NCBI RefSeq assembly: GCF_005502745.1
Contig: NZ_SCNL01000001.1
Location: 310,001-374,000, forward strand
Length of the DNA stretch: 64,000 nucleotides
Reading direction: 5' to 3'
Origin: Sphingomonas sp. 3P27F8
Lineage (GTDB): Bacteria > Pseudomonadota > Alphaproteobacteria > Sphingomonadales > Sphingomonadaceae
Part shown: piece by piece, positions 56,886-64,000 of the stretch
How positions within the stretch are numbered: position 1 is the first letter of the stretch
Layout: the number at the start of each line of letters is the position of its first letter
Program-made: the position numbers and the translations under genes
Notes under the pieces: generated by a model
What the model saw: only the letters and a program-made list of their open reading frames with translations
Database searches by the model: none
What the model was told of the DNA's origin: nothing

Positions 56886-57804
56886 CGTGAACCGGCGCGC
56901 CCCAGCCGCCCCAGACGTAGATGGCGACGAACAGGAACAGCCACACCACGTCGACGAAATGCCAGTACCAGGCCGCCGCCTCGAAGCCGAAATGCTGCCG
57001 CGGCGTGAAATCGCCCTTGTATGCGCGGATAAGGCACACGGTGAGGAAGATCGTGCCGATGATGACATGGAAGCCGTGGAAACCGGTCGCCATGAAGAAG
57101 GCCGCGCCATAGTTCAGCCCCTTGAACGGGAACGGCGCGTGAATGTACTCATAGGCCTGGATCGACGAGAAGATCAGGCCGAGCACGATCGTCAGCCACA
57201 AGCCCTTGAGCACGCTGTCGCGATTGCCGACGCCGAGCAGGCCCCACAGGCCGACCTTTTCGCCGCCGCGCTGATTGTGGATCAGCGCATGGTGCGCCCA
57301 GGTGACCGTCGTTCCGCTGGTCAGCAGGATCAGTGTGTTGAGCAGCGGGAATTCGAAGGCGTTGATGACCTCCAGCCCCTTCGGCGGCCACTGAGCGGCG
57401 ATCGCCGCGGCGCCATCGGCCGCATGCTCGACCTGCCCGTTGACGAAGCTGATTGCGGCGGGAAACAGCGCGAAATCGAAATAGGCCCAGAACCAGCCGA
57501 CGAAGAACATCACTTCAGAGGCGATGAACAGGATCATGCCATAGCGGAAGTGAAGCTGCACCACCGGCGTATGGTCGCCCGCGTGCGCTTCCTTGATGAC
57601 ATTGCGCCACCAGCAGAACATCGTGAACAGCACCGCGAACAGCCCGGCGAAGAACAGGAAGCCGCCACCGTTGGGCTTGCCCACATGCCCGCCGTGCATC
57701 CACATGATGCCGCCCGCGGCCATCGCGAGCGCGGCGAACGATCCGATCAGCGGCCACGGATCGGGTGGCAGGATGTGATAATCGTGGTTCTTCGCGCCGG
57801 CCAT
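56878..57804 (-). CDS. ctaE: Cytochrome c oxidase subunit III (CtaE)
   Basis: 308 aa, seven membrane helices. Hallmarks F-R-Y-G-M-I-L-F-I-A-S-E-V-M-F-F-V-G-W-F-W-A-Y in helix 2 region and the C-terminal TGFHGFHVIIGTIFL followed by W-Y-W-H-F-V-D-V-V-W-L-F. Core subunit of aa3-type oxidase; subunits I and II are not in the window. 34 nt downstream of ctaG. Confidence 0.97.
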   Translation of the reverse strand: MAGAKNHDYHILPPDPWPLIGSFAALAMAAGGIMWMHGGHVGKPNGGGFLFFAGLFAVLFTMFCWWRNVIKEAHAGDHTPVVQLHFRYGMILFIASEVMFFVGWFWAYFDFALFPAAISFVNGQVEHAADGAAAIAAQWPPKGLEVINAFEFPLLNTLILLTSGTTVTWAHHALIHNQRGGEKVGLWGLLGVGNRDSVLKGLWLTIVLGLIFSSIQAYEYIHAPFPFKGLNYGAAFFMATGFHGFHVIIGTIFLTVCLIRAYKGDFTPRQHFGFEAAAWYWHFVDVVWLFLFVAIYVWGGWGAPVHGG

Positions 57805-57838
57805 TCGTTACGTTCCCTGTTCCTAAGTGGCTGGTTCT

Positions 57839-58378
57839 CTAGCTTGAGGTTTTCCCGGAATCCACCGGGTAAAATGTATAGCTGAGCGTGATCGTCTCGA
57901 CATCCCTGGTATCGGGATCGGTCAGGATCTTCGGATCGACGAAGAAGATCACCGGCATTCGCACCGTCTCACCCGGCTTCAGCGTCTGCTGCGTGAAGCA
58001 GAAACACTCGATCTTCGTGAAATACTTTCCCGCCTGATATGGCGTTACGTTATACGTGGCGGTGCCAGTGATCGGCACCGCGGCGCGATTGGTGGCGGTG
58101 AAGAACGCCATGTCACGCGCGCCGACCTTCACGGTCTCGCTGCCCTGCTCCGGCGTGAAGCGCCATGGCAGATGCGTGCTGGTGTTGGCGTCGAAATCGA
58201 TGCGGATCGCGCGATCCACCGCGCCCGGCGCCGCCAGCCCGCGTTGCGTGGTGCCGTTGAGGCCGGTCGCCTGGCAGAACAAGCGGTAAAGCGGCACGCT
58301 GGCAAAGGCGAGCCCGGTCATGAAGCAGATGCCGAGTACCGCCAGCAGCGCGGTGCGGGTGGTGCGCGCGACCCTCAC
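57839..58378 (-). CDS. ctaG: Cytochrome c oxidase assembly protein CtaG (Cox11)
   Basis: 179 aa from GTG 58378, overlapping the small upstream ORF (GTGA). One N-terminal helix and a periplasmic immunoglobulin-like domain. Copper-binding motif CFCF in IECFCFTQQTL near residue 125 and an additional Cys in LFCQATG near residue 33. Inserts CuB into subunit I. Confidence 0.95.
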   Translation of the reverse strand: MRVARTTRTALLAVLGICFMTGLAFASVPLYRLFCQATGLNGTTQRGLAAPGAVDRAIRIDFDANTSTHLPWRFTPEQGSETVKVGARDMAFFTATNRAAVPITGTATYNVTPYQAGKYFTKIECFCFTQQTLKPGETVRMPVIFFVDPKILTDPDTRDVETITLSYTFYPVDSGKTSS

Positions 58379-58515
58379 CGCGCCACCATCCCCGCCTTGA
58401 TCTTGACGATCGTGATGGCGAACACCAGCACGACGAACGCGCCAAGCAGCAGCCCCATCACGATCGCGCGGCCCTTCTGCCGCTGCCGGATCAGCTTTTC
58501 ATCTTCGCTATTCAT
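58375..58515 (-). CDS. Small membrane protein in the cox cluster (46 aa, CoxF-like position)
   Basis: ATG 58515 overlaps the ctaB stop (ATGA) and its TGA overlaps the ctaG GTG, so all three are coupled. N-terminus is hydrophilic ([15 protein letters not shown]), followed by one helix ([19 protein letters not shown]) and a basic tail. Small proteins at this place are frequent in alphaproteobacterial cox operons. Assembly role inferred from position only. Confidence 0.82.
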   Translation of the reverse strand: MNSEDEKLIRQRQKGRAIVMGLLLGAFVVLVFAITIVKIKAGMVAR

Positions 58516-59423
58516 GCCATCCACCGGTCTGTCACCAGCGCGCCGAACACGACGAACAGGTAGAGGATCGAAAATTTGAACAGGGCCTTTTCAGGCTTCA
58601 TCGCATCGTCGGGCTCGGCGGTGCGCGTCGCCACGCGCAGCGCGAGCCAGCCGAACCACGCCGTCATCACCACCGACACCAGCCCGTACACCTCACCCGA
58701 AAGCCCGAGCGGCCACGGCAGCACCGCAGCAACGGCCATCGGGATCGTATACAGCCCGATCTGGCGCCGCGTCGTCCGCTCGCCCGCCACAACCGGCAGC
58801 ATCGGGATTCCGGCATTGGCGTAATCGGTCTTCACGAACAGCGCGAGCGCCCAGAAATGCGGCGGCGTCCACAAAAAGACGAGCAGGAACATCAGTACCG
58901 GCAGCAGCGCGATATGCCCTGTCGCCGCCGCCCAGCCGATCAGCGGCGGGAACGCGCCCGCCGCACCGCCGATCACGATGTTCTGCGGCGTGCGCGGCTT
59001 CAGCCACACGGTGTAGATCAGCACGTAGAACAGGATCGATGCCGCCAGTATCGCAGCCGCCAGCACGTTGAGCGCCAACCCCATCAGGATCACCGCGAAC
59101 GCGCCGAGGCCGACACCAAAATGAAGCGCCGCCTGCCGATCCATCCGCCCGGCGGGCAGCGGCCGCGCGGCGGTGCGTCGCATCACGGCATCGATATCCG
59201 CTTCATACCATTGATTGAGCGCGCCTGCCGCCCCGGCCGCGAGCGCGATGCACAGGATCGCGGTGAAGCCGAGCACGGGATGGACGCGATGCCCGTCGAT
59301 CGAGGGCGCGGCAAGCAGCCCGCACAGCCCGGTGTAAACGACGAGCGTCATCACCCGGGGCTTGGTCAGCGCCAGGAAATCCCGCCAATGTGCTGGCGGC
59401 AGAAGGGGAGAGGCGGTGCTCAT
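58512..59423 (-). CDS. ctaB: Protoheme IX farnesyltransferase (heme O synthase)
   Basis: 303 aa from ATG 59423; the extension to 59534 is not family-like. UbiA prenyltransferase with the two Asp motifs [15 protein letters not shown] and [17 protein letters not shown], and nine helices. Adds the farnesyl tail to heme b. First visible gene of the cox assembly operon; the 255 nt upstream hold no gene or clear promoter. Confidence 0.96.
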   Translation of the reverse strand: MSTASPLLPPAHWRDFLALTKPRVMTLVVYTGLCGLLAAPSIDGHRVHPVLGFTAILCIALAAGAAGALNQWYEADIDAVMRRTAARPLPAGRMDRQAALHFGVGLGAFAVILMGLALNVLAAAILAASILFYVLIYTVWLKPRTPQNIVIGGAAGAFPPLIGWAAATGHIALLPVLMFLLVFLWTPPHFWALALFVKTDYANAGIPMLPVVAGERTTRRQIGLYTIPMAVAAVLPWPLGLSGEVYGLVSVVMTAWFGWLALRVATRTAEPDDAMKPEKALFKFSILYLFVVFGALVTDRWMA

Positions 59424-59678
59424 GCTGGTCTGCGCGGGCCATAGCTTGTCGCGCGGCGCGGGGGAAGGGCGGGATGTCGATGGCGTCGATGCGGCGTTCG
59501 TGGCAAGTGCCGATCCAGCCAAGCGGCCATTCATCCTGCTTTTGCGGGCTGGGACTGCCGGGAACCGCGCCCATCGCCATAAGCGACGATCGTCGCACCG
59601 CCAATGACCGGCCGACCCTTATGCCATTATTGGGAGCGATGAGCGCGACCGCGACAACCGTGCGCGCCGGCCATTTTC

Positions 59679-60236
59679 CTATCGCGCCCCGCCGGGCACC
59701 CACAGCACATCGCCATCAGCGCGAAGGTTCACCGCACGGCAGGCGACGAACAGAAAGTCCGACAGGCGGTTAAGGTAGATCAACGCCTGCGGATTGGCGC
59801 CACCGTCGATCCCGACCGCCGATCGCTCCGCCCGTCGCGTGATCGCGCGGGCAAGGTGCAGCGCGGCGGCCGCGCCGCCCGGCAGGACGAAGCTGCGCAG
59901 CGGTTCCAGCGCCGCATTCATCTCATCGATCTCTGCCTCGAGCCGCTCGACCTGCGCGGGATCGATGCGCAGCGTCATCTCGGTCGGCGTGAAATCCTCA
60001 CCGGGCGTAGCGAGATCGGCGCCGAGATCGAACAGGTCGTTCTGGATACGCAGCAGTGCCGCGCGCAACGCCGGATCGTCGATAGTGGCGATCGCGACGC
60101 CGATCGCGGAGTTCGCCTCGTCCACATCGCCGATCGCCTGCATGCGCGGATCGGTCTTGGCGACGCGGCTGCCATCGACCAGCCCGGTTGTCCCCGCATC
60201 GCCGGTGCGGGTGTAGATCTTGTTGAGCTTTACCAT
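59679..60236 (-). CDS. PduO-type ATP:cob(I)alamin adenosyltransferase
   Basis: 185 aa from ATG 60236 (GAGGA upstream). Trimeric helical-bundle enzyme: KIYTRTGDAGTTGLVDGSRVAKTDPR at the start with the ATP-binding T-R-x-G-D-x-G, later F-V-L-P-G-G and R-x-x-x-R-R-A-E-R. Makes adenosylcobalamin, the step after the ring pathway served by cobS/cobT elsewhere in this window. Confidence 0.95.
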   Translation of the reverse strand: MVKLNKIYTRTGDAGTTGLVDGSRVAKTDPRMQAIGDVDEANSAIGVAIATIDDPALRAALLRIQNDLFDLGADLATPGEDFTPTEMTLRIDPAQVERLEAEIDEMNAALEPLRSFVLPGGAAAALHLARAITRRAERSAVGIDGGANPQALIYLNRLSDFLFVACRAVNLRADGDVLWVPGGAR

Positions 60237-60331
60237 CGTCAATCCTCACGGCGCCGCCATCGACCGGGCTTCGGCGGCGGCGTCAGTCCATAACGGCGCG
60301 CGGGCCGCAGGCCGGCAACGCTGTTAAAATC

Positions 60332-60568
60332 TTACGTCCGCCCCATCGCGAACAGCAGCACGACGCAGATCAGGATCGCCAGCGCCTGAAAAAGGATGCG
60401 CTGCTGCATCATGCGGTTCGATTTGAGCTGGCTGGCGGTGGGGCCTGAGCCCACCTCGCCGCGCGCCTCCGCGCTCGCACCCTGAAGAAATGTAATGACG
60501 CCGCGCAAGAGCGCGACCACCGTGGCGATCATCGCTGCCACCAGCAGAATGACGAGGAAGATCTTCAT
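60332..60568 (-). CDS. Twin transmembrane helix small protein (HIG1-like)
   Basis: 78 aa with two helices (residues 3-25 and 55-75) and the HIG1-type segment S-N-R-M-M-Q-Q-R-I-L-F-Q-A-L-A-I in the second. Homologues are common immediately before adenosyltransferase genes in sphingomonads. May associate with respiratory complexes, as HIG1 proteins do, but this is inference. Confidence 0.85.
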   Translation of the reverse strand: MKIFLVILLVAAMIATVVALLRGVITFLQGASAEARGEVGSGPTASQLKSNRMMQQRILFQALAILICVVLLFAMGRT

Positions 60569-60577
60569 GCTCGCTTC

Positions 60578-61423
60578 CTACGCCGTCACGATCCCGTTGG
60601 GAAGCCGCCCGCTCCGCAGCATCTCGGCCAGCACTCGCCCGTCCGCCCCGCCCTCGCGCATCGCCGCGAGCGTCGGGCTGCCGTGCCGTTTGGCGAGGCG
60701 CTCGCCATCGGCGCCGGCAAGCAGATCATGGTGGTGCCACGCAGGCACAGGCAAATCGAGCAATGCCTGCAACAGCCGGTGGACATGCGTGGCGGCAAAC
60801 AGATCCCGCCCACGCACCACGTCCGTCACGCCCTGCGCCGCATCGTCGATCGTCACCGCGAGGTGATAGCTTGCCGGCGCGTCCTTGCGCGCGAGCACCA
60901 CGTCACCCGCCGACAGCGGATCGGCCGCGATCGGCGCGCCATGATCGGCCCAGACCATCGGCCCGGCGAGCGCCGCCGCCTTCGCCATGTCGATCCGCCA
61001 GCAATGCGGCTCGTGCATTCGTCCGTCCGCGTCCAGCCCGCGACAGGTGCCGGGGTACAGCGGCTCCGGCCCATGCGGCGCGGCAAGGCTGGCGGCGGCG
61101 GAGATCTCCGCCCGCGTGCAGAAACAGGGGTAGAGCAAACCGCGCGCGCGCAACCGATCCAGCGCGTTTGCATAGAGGTCCAGTCGCCGCGACTGGAACA
61201 CGACCTCCCCGTCCCACTCCAGCCCCAGCCAGCGCAGATCCTCGATGATCGCGGTGACATGCTCGCGGCGGCTGCGCGTGCCGTCGATATCCTCGATCCG
61301 CAAAAGGAAACGCCCGCCCCGCTCCCGCGCAAGGTCATGCGCTCGGATGGCGGACCATGCATGGCCGAGATGCAGTTGGCCGGTCGGCGATGGGGCGAAA
61401 CGCGTGACGATCACGCACGCCAT
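60578..61423 (-). CDS. gluQ: Glutamyl-Q tRNA(Asp) synthetase
   Basis: 281 aa from ATG 61423. Truncated GluRS-like protein lacking the anticodon domain, which attaches Glu to queuosine 34 of tRNA-Asp. HIGH motif is H-L-G-H at residues 18-21 in GQLHLGHA; KMSKS-like loop is G-E-R-L-A-K-R-H-G. A CxC plus Y-P-G-T-C zinc-site region is present near residue 100. 9 nt upstream of the twin-TM gene. Confidence 0.93.
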   Translation of the reverse strand: MACVIVTRFAPSPTGQLHLGHAWSAIRAHDLARERGGRFLLRIEDIDGTRSRREHVTAIIEDLRWLGLEWDGEVVFQSRRLDLYANALDRLRARGLLYPCFCTRAEISAAASLAAPHGPEPLYPGTCRGLDADGRMHEPHCWRIDMAKAAALAGPMVWADHGAPIAADPLSAGDVVLARKDAPASYHLAVTIDDAAQGVTDVVRGRDLFAATHVHRLLQALLDLPVPAWHHHDLLAGADGERLAKRHGSPTLAAMREGGADGRVLAEMLRSGRLPNGIVTA

Positions 61424-61501
61424 TTGGCGCTGACGCGCGGTTCCGGCAATCCTGACCAGCAAGCCGCCCGGGCTGTAAAGCTGTCATAATGATTGCGTAA
61501 C

Positions 61502-61509
61502 TTACGTAA
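61502..61509. promoter_or_regulatory. Palindrome TTACGTAA in the gluQ / glycosyltransferase divergent region
   Basis: An 8-bp perfect palindrome in an AT-rich stretch (61481-61520) between divergent genes; flanked by GCGTAAC and AATGCG. Possible regulator site or part of the promoter. Confidence 0.28.
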
Positions 61510-61547
61510 AATGCGAAACTGTTTGTGCCGAATCGGGGGAGCGGCGC

Positions 61548-62921
61548 TTGGGGGCAGTGGAAGTTCTGGCGTGGATCGATGCGGCGACCCGTGAGGTCAC
61601 GCTGTTCGCCGCCGCTGGCTTCCTGATCGGGGGCGTCGATGATCTGTTGATCGATCTTGTGTGGCTCGTCCGGCGCCTCGTCCACGGCAGCGACGCCCCC
61701 GTGCTGGACGAACTCACCTCGCCCGCCGTCCCGCATCGCTTCGCGATCCTGGTGCCGGCGTGGGATGAAAGCGCGGTGATCGGCGCGATGTTGCGCGCGA
61801 CGCTGGCGCGGCTCGATCATCCCGATTTCTGCATCCTGGTCGGCTGCTATCCCAACGACAGCGCCACCATCGGCGAGGTGGCGGCAGTCGCTGCGCAGGA
61901 TTCGCGTGTGACGCTGGTGGTGGGAGACCGCCCCGGCCCGACAACCAAGGCCGATTGCCTCAACACGCTGTGGCGCGCGCTGGGGCGAAGCGGCGCGCCG
62001 GTCGATGCGATCGTCCTCCATGATGCGGAGGACGTGGTGCACCCGGCCGAACTTCGCCTGTTCGACGCACTGATCGATACGCACGCCGCCGTGCAAATCC
62101 CGGTACTGCCACTCCCACGCCCTGAATCGCCGCTGGTGGCCGGCCATTACATCGACGAATTCGCCGAGGCGCACGGCAAATCTCTGGTCGTGCGCACCGC
62201 GCTGAAGGCCGGCCTGCCGTTCGCCGGGGTCGGCTGCGCGATCCGCCGCGACGCGCTTGCCGCCATCACCACCGATCATGGCGCACCGTTCGACGCCGGG
62301 AGCCTCGTCGAGGATTACGAACTTGGCCTGCGCCTCGCCGCTGCGGGCCATGCCGCGCATTTCGCGCGGGTGCGGGAGCACGCTGGCGGCGCGGTTATCT
62401 CGGTGCGCGAATATTTCCCTTCGACCATCGGCGCGGCGGTGCGGCAGAAGGCCCGGTGGATGACGGGGATCGCGCTCGCCGGATGGGACCGCCTTGGCTG
62501 GGGGCGGATGCGTGATCTCGGCGATCACTGGATGCGCGTTCGAGATCGGCGCGCGACATTGGCGGTGATCGTTCTGGCCGCCGGCTATGCCGCATTGCTC
62601 GGCTGGGCAGTGTCGGCGACCGGCCACGCCCTGACGCACTCCCCGCTGCCGAATCCAGGCGCGCCGCTGGCGACCATCCTCACCATCAATCTTGCGCTGC
62701 TGCTGTGGCGCGCGGCATGGCGGATCGGCTTTACCGCGCACAATTATGGCTGGCGGGAGGCACGCTGGGCACCGTTACGGATGATCGCCGGCAATCTGAT
62801 CGCACTGCTCGCGGCGCGGCGGGCGGCGATCCGCTATGCCGCGCTGCTCGCTGGCCGCGCGCCGCAGTGGGACAAGACCGCCCACGCCTTCCCCGCCAGT
62901 CTCGGCGGAACCGGGCGGTGA
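61548..62921 (+). CDS. NfrB-like family 2 glycosyltransferase
   Basis: 457 aa from TTG 61548, supported by GGGGGAG 6 nt upstream. N-terminal helix, then a GT2 catalytic domain (about residues 65-325): D-A-E-D near residue 160, EDYEL near residue 260 and Q-K-A-R-W-M-T-G (QxxRW-like) near residue 303. C-terminal helices follow. This is the processive membrane glycosyltransferase pattern of NfrB, the phage N4 adsorption protein. The stop overlaps the next gene (GTGA). Confidence 0.92.
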   Translation: MGAVEVLAWIDAATREVTLFAAAGFLIGGVDDLLIDLVWLVRRLVHGSDAPVLDELTSPAVPHRFAILVPAWDESAVIGAMLRATLARLDHPDFCILVGCYPNDSATIGEVAAVAAQDSRVTLVVGDRPGPTTKADCLNTLWRALGRSGAPVDAIVLHDAEDVVHPAELRLFDALIDTHAAVQIPVLPLPRPESPLVAGHYIDEFAEAHGKSLVVRTALKAGLPFAGVGCAIRRDALAAITTDHGAPFDAGSLVEDYELGLRLAAAGHAAHFARVREHAGGAVISVREYFPSTIGAAVRQKARWMTGIALAGWDRLGWGRMRDLGDHWMRVRDRRATLAVIVLAAGYAALLGWAVSATGHALTHSPLPNPGAPLATILTINLALLLWRAAWRIGFTAHNYGWREARWAPLRMIAGNLIALLAARRAAIRYAALLAGRAPQWDKTAHAFPASLGGTGR

Positions 62922-63925
62922 TCGGCGAAAGCCGCCCGCTGCGCTTCGTGATGGCGATTGTCGGCGGGTGGATTGGCGTGCGCGTCGCGATCCTGTGGCC
63001 GGCGGAAGAGCCAGTGGCTGCGCTTGTCGCCGCCGCCGCGCCTCAGCTGATCGGCGCGCCCGCCGCCGATGCCGGGCCCTTCGCGCCGGCGGCGGCGGCG
63101 ATCGATCGCGGCGAACCTATCGCGCGCGCCGGATGGACGCGACCGGCCCTGGCACCTGCGTCGCGACAGGGGGAGCCGCTGCTCACGCTCGCGCTCACCG
63201 CGCCCGCCCCGGTGGAGGCGATTGCGGATTCCGCACGGCTGAACGCGCCGCAACCGGGCGAAGCGATCGGTGCACCATTGCCGCCGCCCGATCGCGGTGC
63301 TGGCTCACGGCTCTCCGCCAGCGCCTGGCTGATCGCGCGCGGCGCGGGCGCGGCGGCGCAATTTTCCCCGCAACTCGGCGGCAGCCAGGCCGGCGCGCGA
63401 TTGACCTATGCGCTGGGCGATTCGCGCCGCCTTTCCGTTGCGGCGCGGATATCCTCGGCACTGGCGGTGCGCCAACGCGAAGCGGCGATCGGGCTGGACT
63501 GGCGGCCCACCGCCCTGCCGATCCACCTTTTCGCCGAACAACGTATCGCACTCGCCGGTTCGCGCGGTGGCCCGGCTGCCGGCGTTATCGCCGGCCTGCC
63601 GCCAAAGCCCATCGCGGCCGGCTTCGCACTGGAAGGATACGGCCAGGCAGGCGTGATCGCGCGCGACGGGGGCGAAGCGTTCGTCGACGGTGCGGCGCAT
63701 CTGCGGCGCCGCGTCGCAAAGATCGGCACGGCGCGCGTCGAGCTTGGTCTGGGCGCCTGGGGTGGCGCGCAGCGCGGCGCATCACGATTCGATGTCGGCC
63801 CGGCGGCGAGCATCGCCATTCCCGCCGCCCTTCCGCTTCGCGTTTCGCTGGAATGGCGGCAGCGCGTCGCGGGGGACGCGCGGCCGGAATCCGGCCCCGC
63901 GCTGTCGATCGGCGCGGATTTCTAG
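62918..63925 (+). CDS. Outer-membrane barrel-like protein, partner of the NfrB-like glycosyltransferase
   Basis: 335 aa from GTG 62918. One hydrophobic segment near the N-terminus (MAIVGGWIGVRVAIL) acts as signal or anchor, then a Pro/Ala-rich linker of about 100 residues, then an amphipathic beta-strand region (from about residue 130) ending in SIGADF with a C-terminal Phe. This looks like the C-terminal barrel of NfrA with the TPR part missing. GTGA coupling to the glycosyltransferase supports joint action in glycan export. Confidence 0.78.
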   Translation: MIGESRPLRFVMAIVGGWIGVRVAILWPAEEPVAALVAAAAPQLIGAPAADAGPFAPAAAAIDRGEPIARAGWTRPALAPASRQGEPLLTLALTAPAPVEAIADSARLNAPQPGEAIGAPLPPPDRGAGSRLSASAWLIARGAGAAAQFSPQLGGSQAGARLTYALGDSRRLSVAARISSALAVRQREAAIGLDWRPTALPIHLFAEQRIALAGSRGGPAAGVIAGLPPKPIAAGFALEGYGQAGVIARDGGEAFVDGAAHLRRRVAKIGTARVELGLGAWGGAQRGASRFDVGPAASIAIPAALPLRVSLEWRQRVAGDARPESGPALSIGADF

Positions 63926-63969
63926 CGCCCGATCTTCCGCTCCGCCCGCGAAACGCTTACCGCTCGCGC

Positions 63970-64000
63970 ATGGACCTGTATCTGCCGATCGCCAATCTTT
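63970..64000 (+). CDS. Start of a membrane transporter gene, probably TauE/SafE-like (cut by window end)
   Basis: ATG at 63970 followed by nine codons giving D-L-Y-L-P-I-A-N-L. This opening is like that of sphingomonad TauE/SafE permeases, but ten residues are too few to be sure. No clear ribosome binding site. Confidence 0.35.
   Translation, partial: MDLYLPIANL

Noticed and set aside
59424..59678. Possible short gene or promoter in the 255-nt gap upstream of ctaB
   Set aside because: Frames are Arg/Pro-rich without ribosome binding sites; no promoter pair with acceptable spacing could be picked.

Overview
The window is a GC-rich chromosomal segment from an alphaproteobacterium, most likely a sphingomonad (Sphingomonas sensu lato). 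The evidence is a crtY-crtI-crtB carotenoid cluster, a PEP-CTERM protein with the sphingomonad-type PEPxxWAMM tail, a DUF4167 gene, a ctaB-ctaG-ctaE-DUF983-SURF1-thrC string, the BolA / J-domain / CobS / CobT neighbourhood, frequent GTG starts, and many ATGA, GTGA or TGATG gene overlaps. I found no rRNA, tRNA, CRISPR array, insertion sequence, prophage or plasmid functions.

Layout. 1-1196: 3' part of a PhoD-like phosphatase. 1206-6955: carotenoid region (crtY, crtI, a LOG-family gene, crtB on the minus strand; a diverging sterol-desaturase/carotenoid-hydroxylase-like gene and a DUF2141 gene on the plus strand). 7019-10026: MipA/OmpV porin and two tandem exported ferritin-like proteins. 10077-12084: TPP riboswitch and thiC. 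12213-16995: divergent CoA-ester catabolism module (enoyl-CoA hydratase and SDR on minus; SDR and two acyl-CoA dehydrogenases on plus). 17032-21694: two tiny membrane ORFs, a GGDEF protein, a peroxiredoxin, a HisN-like phosphatase, an outer-membrane barrel, NUDIX and BolA. 21738-30043: J-domain protein, cobS, cobT and an RHH protein, interrupted by a VOC/GST/HxlR island and by a PEP-CTERM gene. 30025-33988: iron module (Fur-like boxes, TonB receptor, Sel1-repeat protein, PiuC). 34010-39073: CBS protein, small membrane protein, DUF4167 with a structured leader, prmC-prfA-hisS. 39151-46176: DUF1345, M61 peptidase, ppa, a TfoX/SMR/GNAT/EamA operon, retropepsin-like protease, ispG. 46263-53182: DUF1993, acyltransferase, ung, dnaN, porin, histidine phosphatase, rlmN. 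53250-59423: small orphan ORF, rRNA methyltransferase-like gene, thrC and the cytochrome oxidase assembly genes. 59679-64000: cobalamin adenosyltransferase, twin-TM protein, gluQ, an NfrB-like glycosyltransferase with a partner barrel protein, and the first codons of a gene cut by the window end.

Links between genes. CrtB, CrtI and CrtY would turn geranylgeranyl diphosphate into beta-carotene, and ispG supplies the isoprenoid precursors. CobS, CobT and the PduO-type adenosyltransferase are late steps of aerobic B12 synthesis or use. The iron module combines a receptor with its usual PiuC partner behind two Fur-like sites. The most unusual items are the DUF4167 leader (hairpin, strong Shine-Dalgarno, 22-codon ORF whose stop overlaps a TTG start), the ferritin-like pair with unequal loss of metal ligands, the broken BolA-DnaJ-CobS-CobT synteny, and the NfrB/NfrA-like pair. 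I saw no wholly novel multi-gene defence or mobile system.
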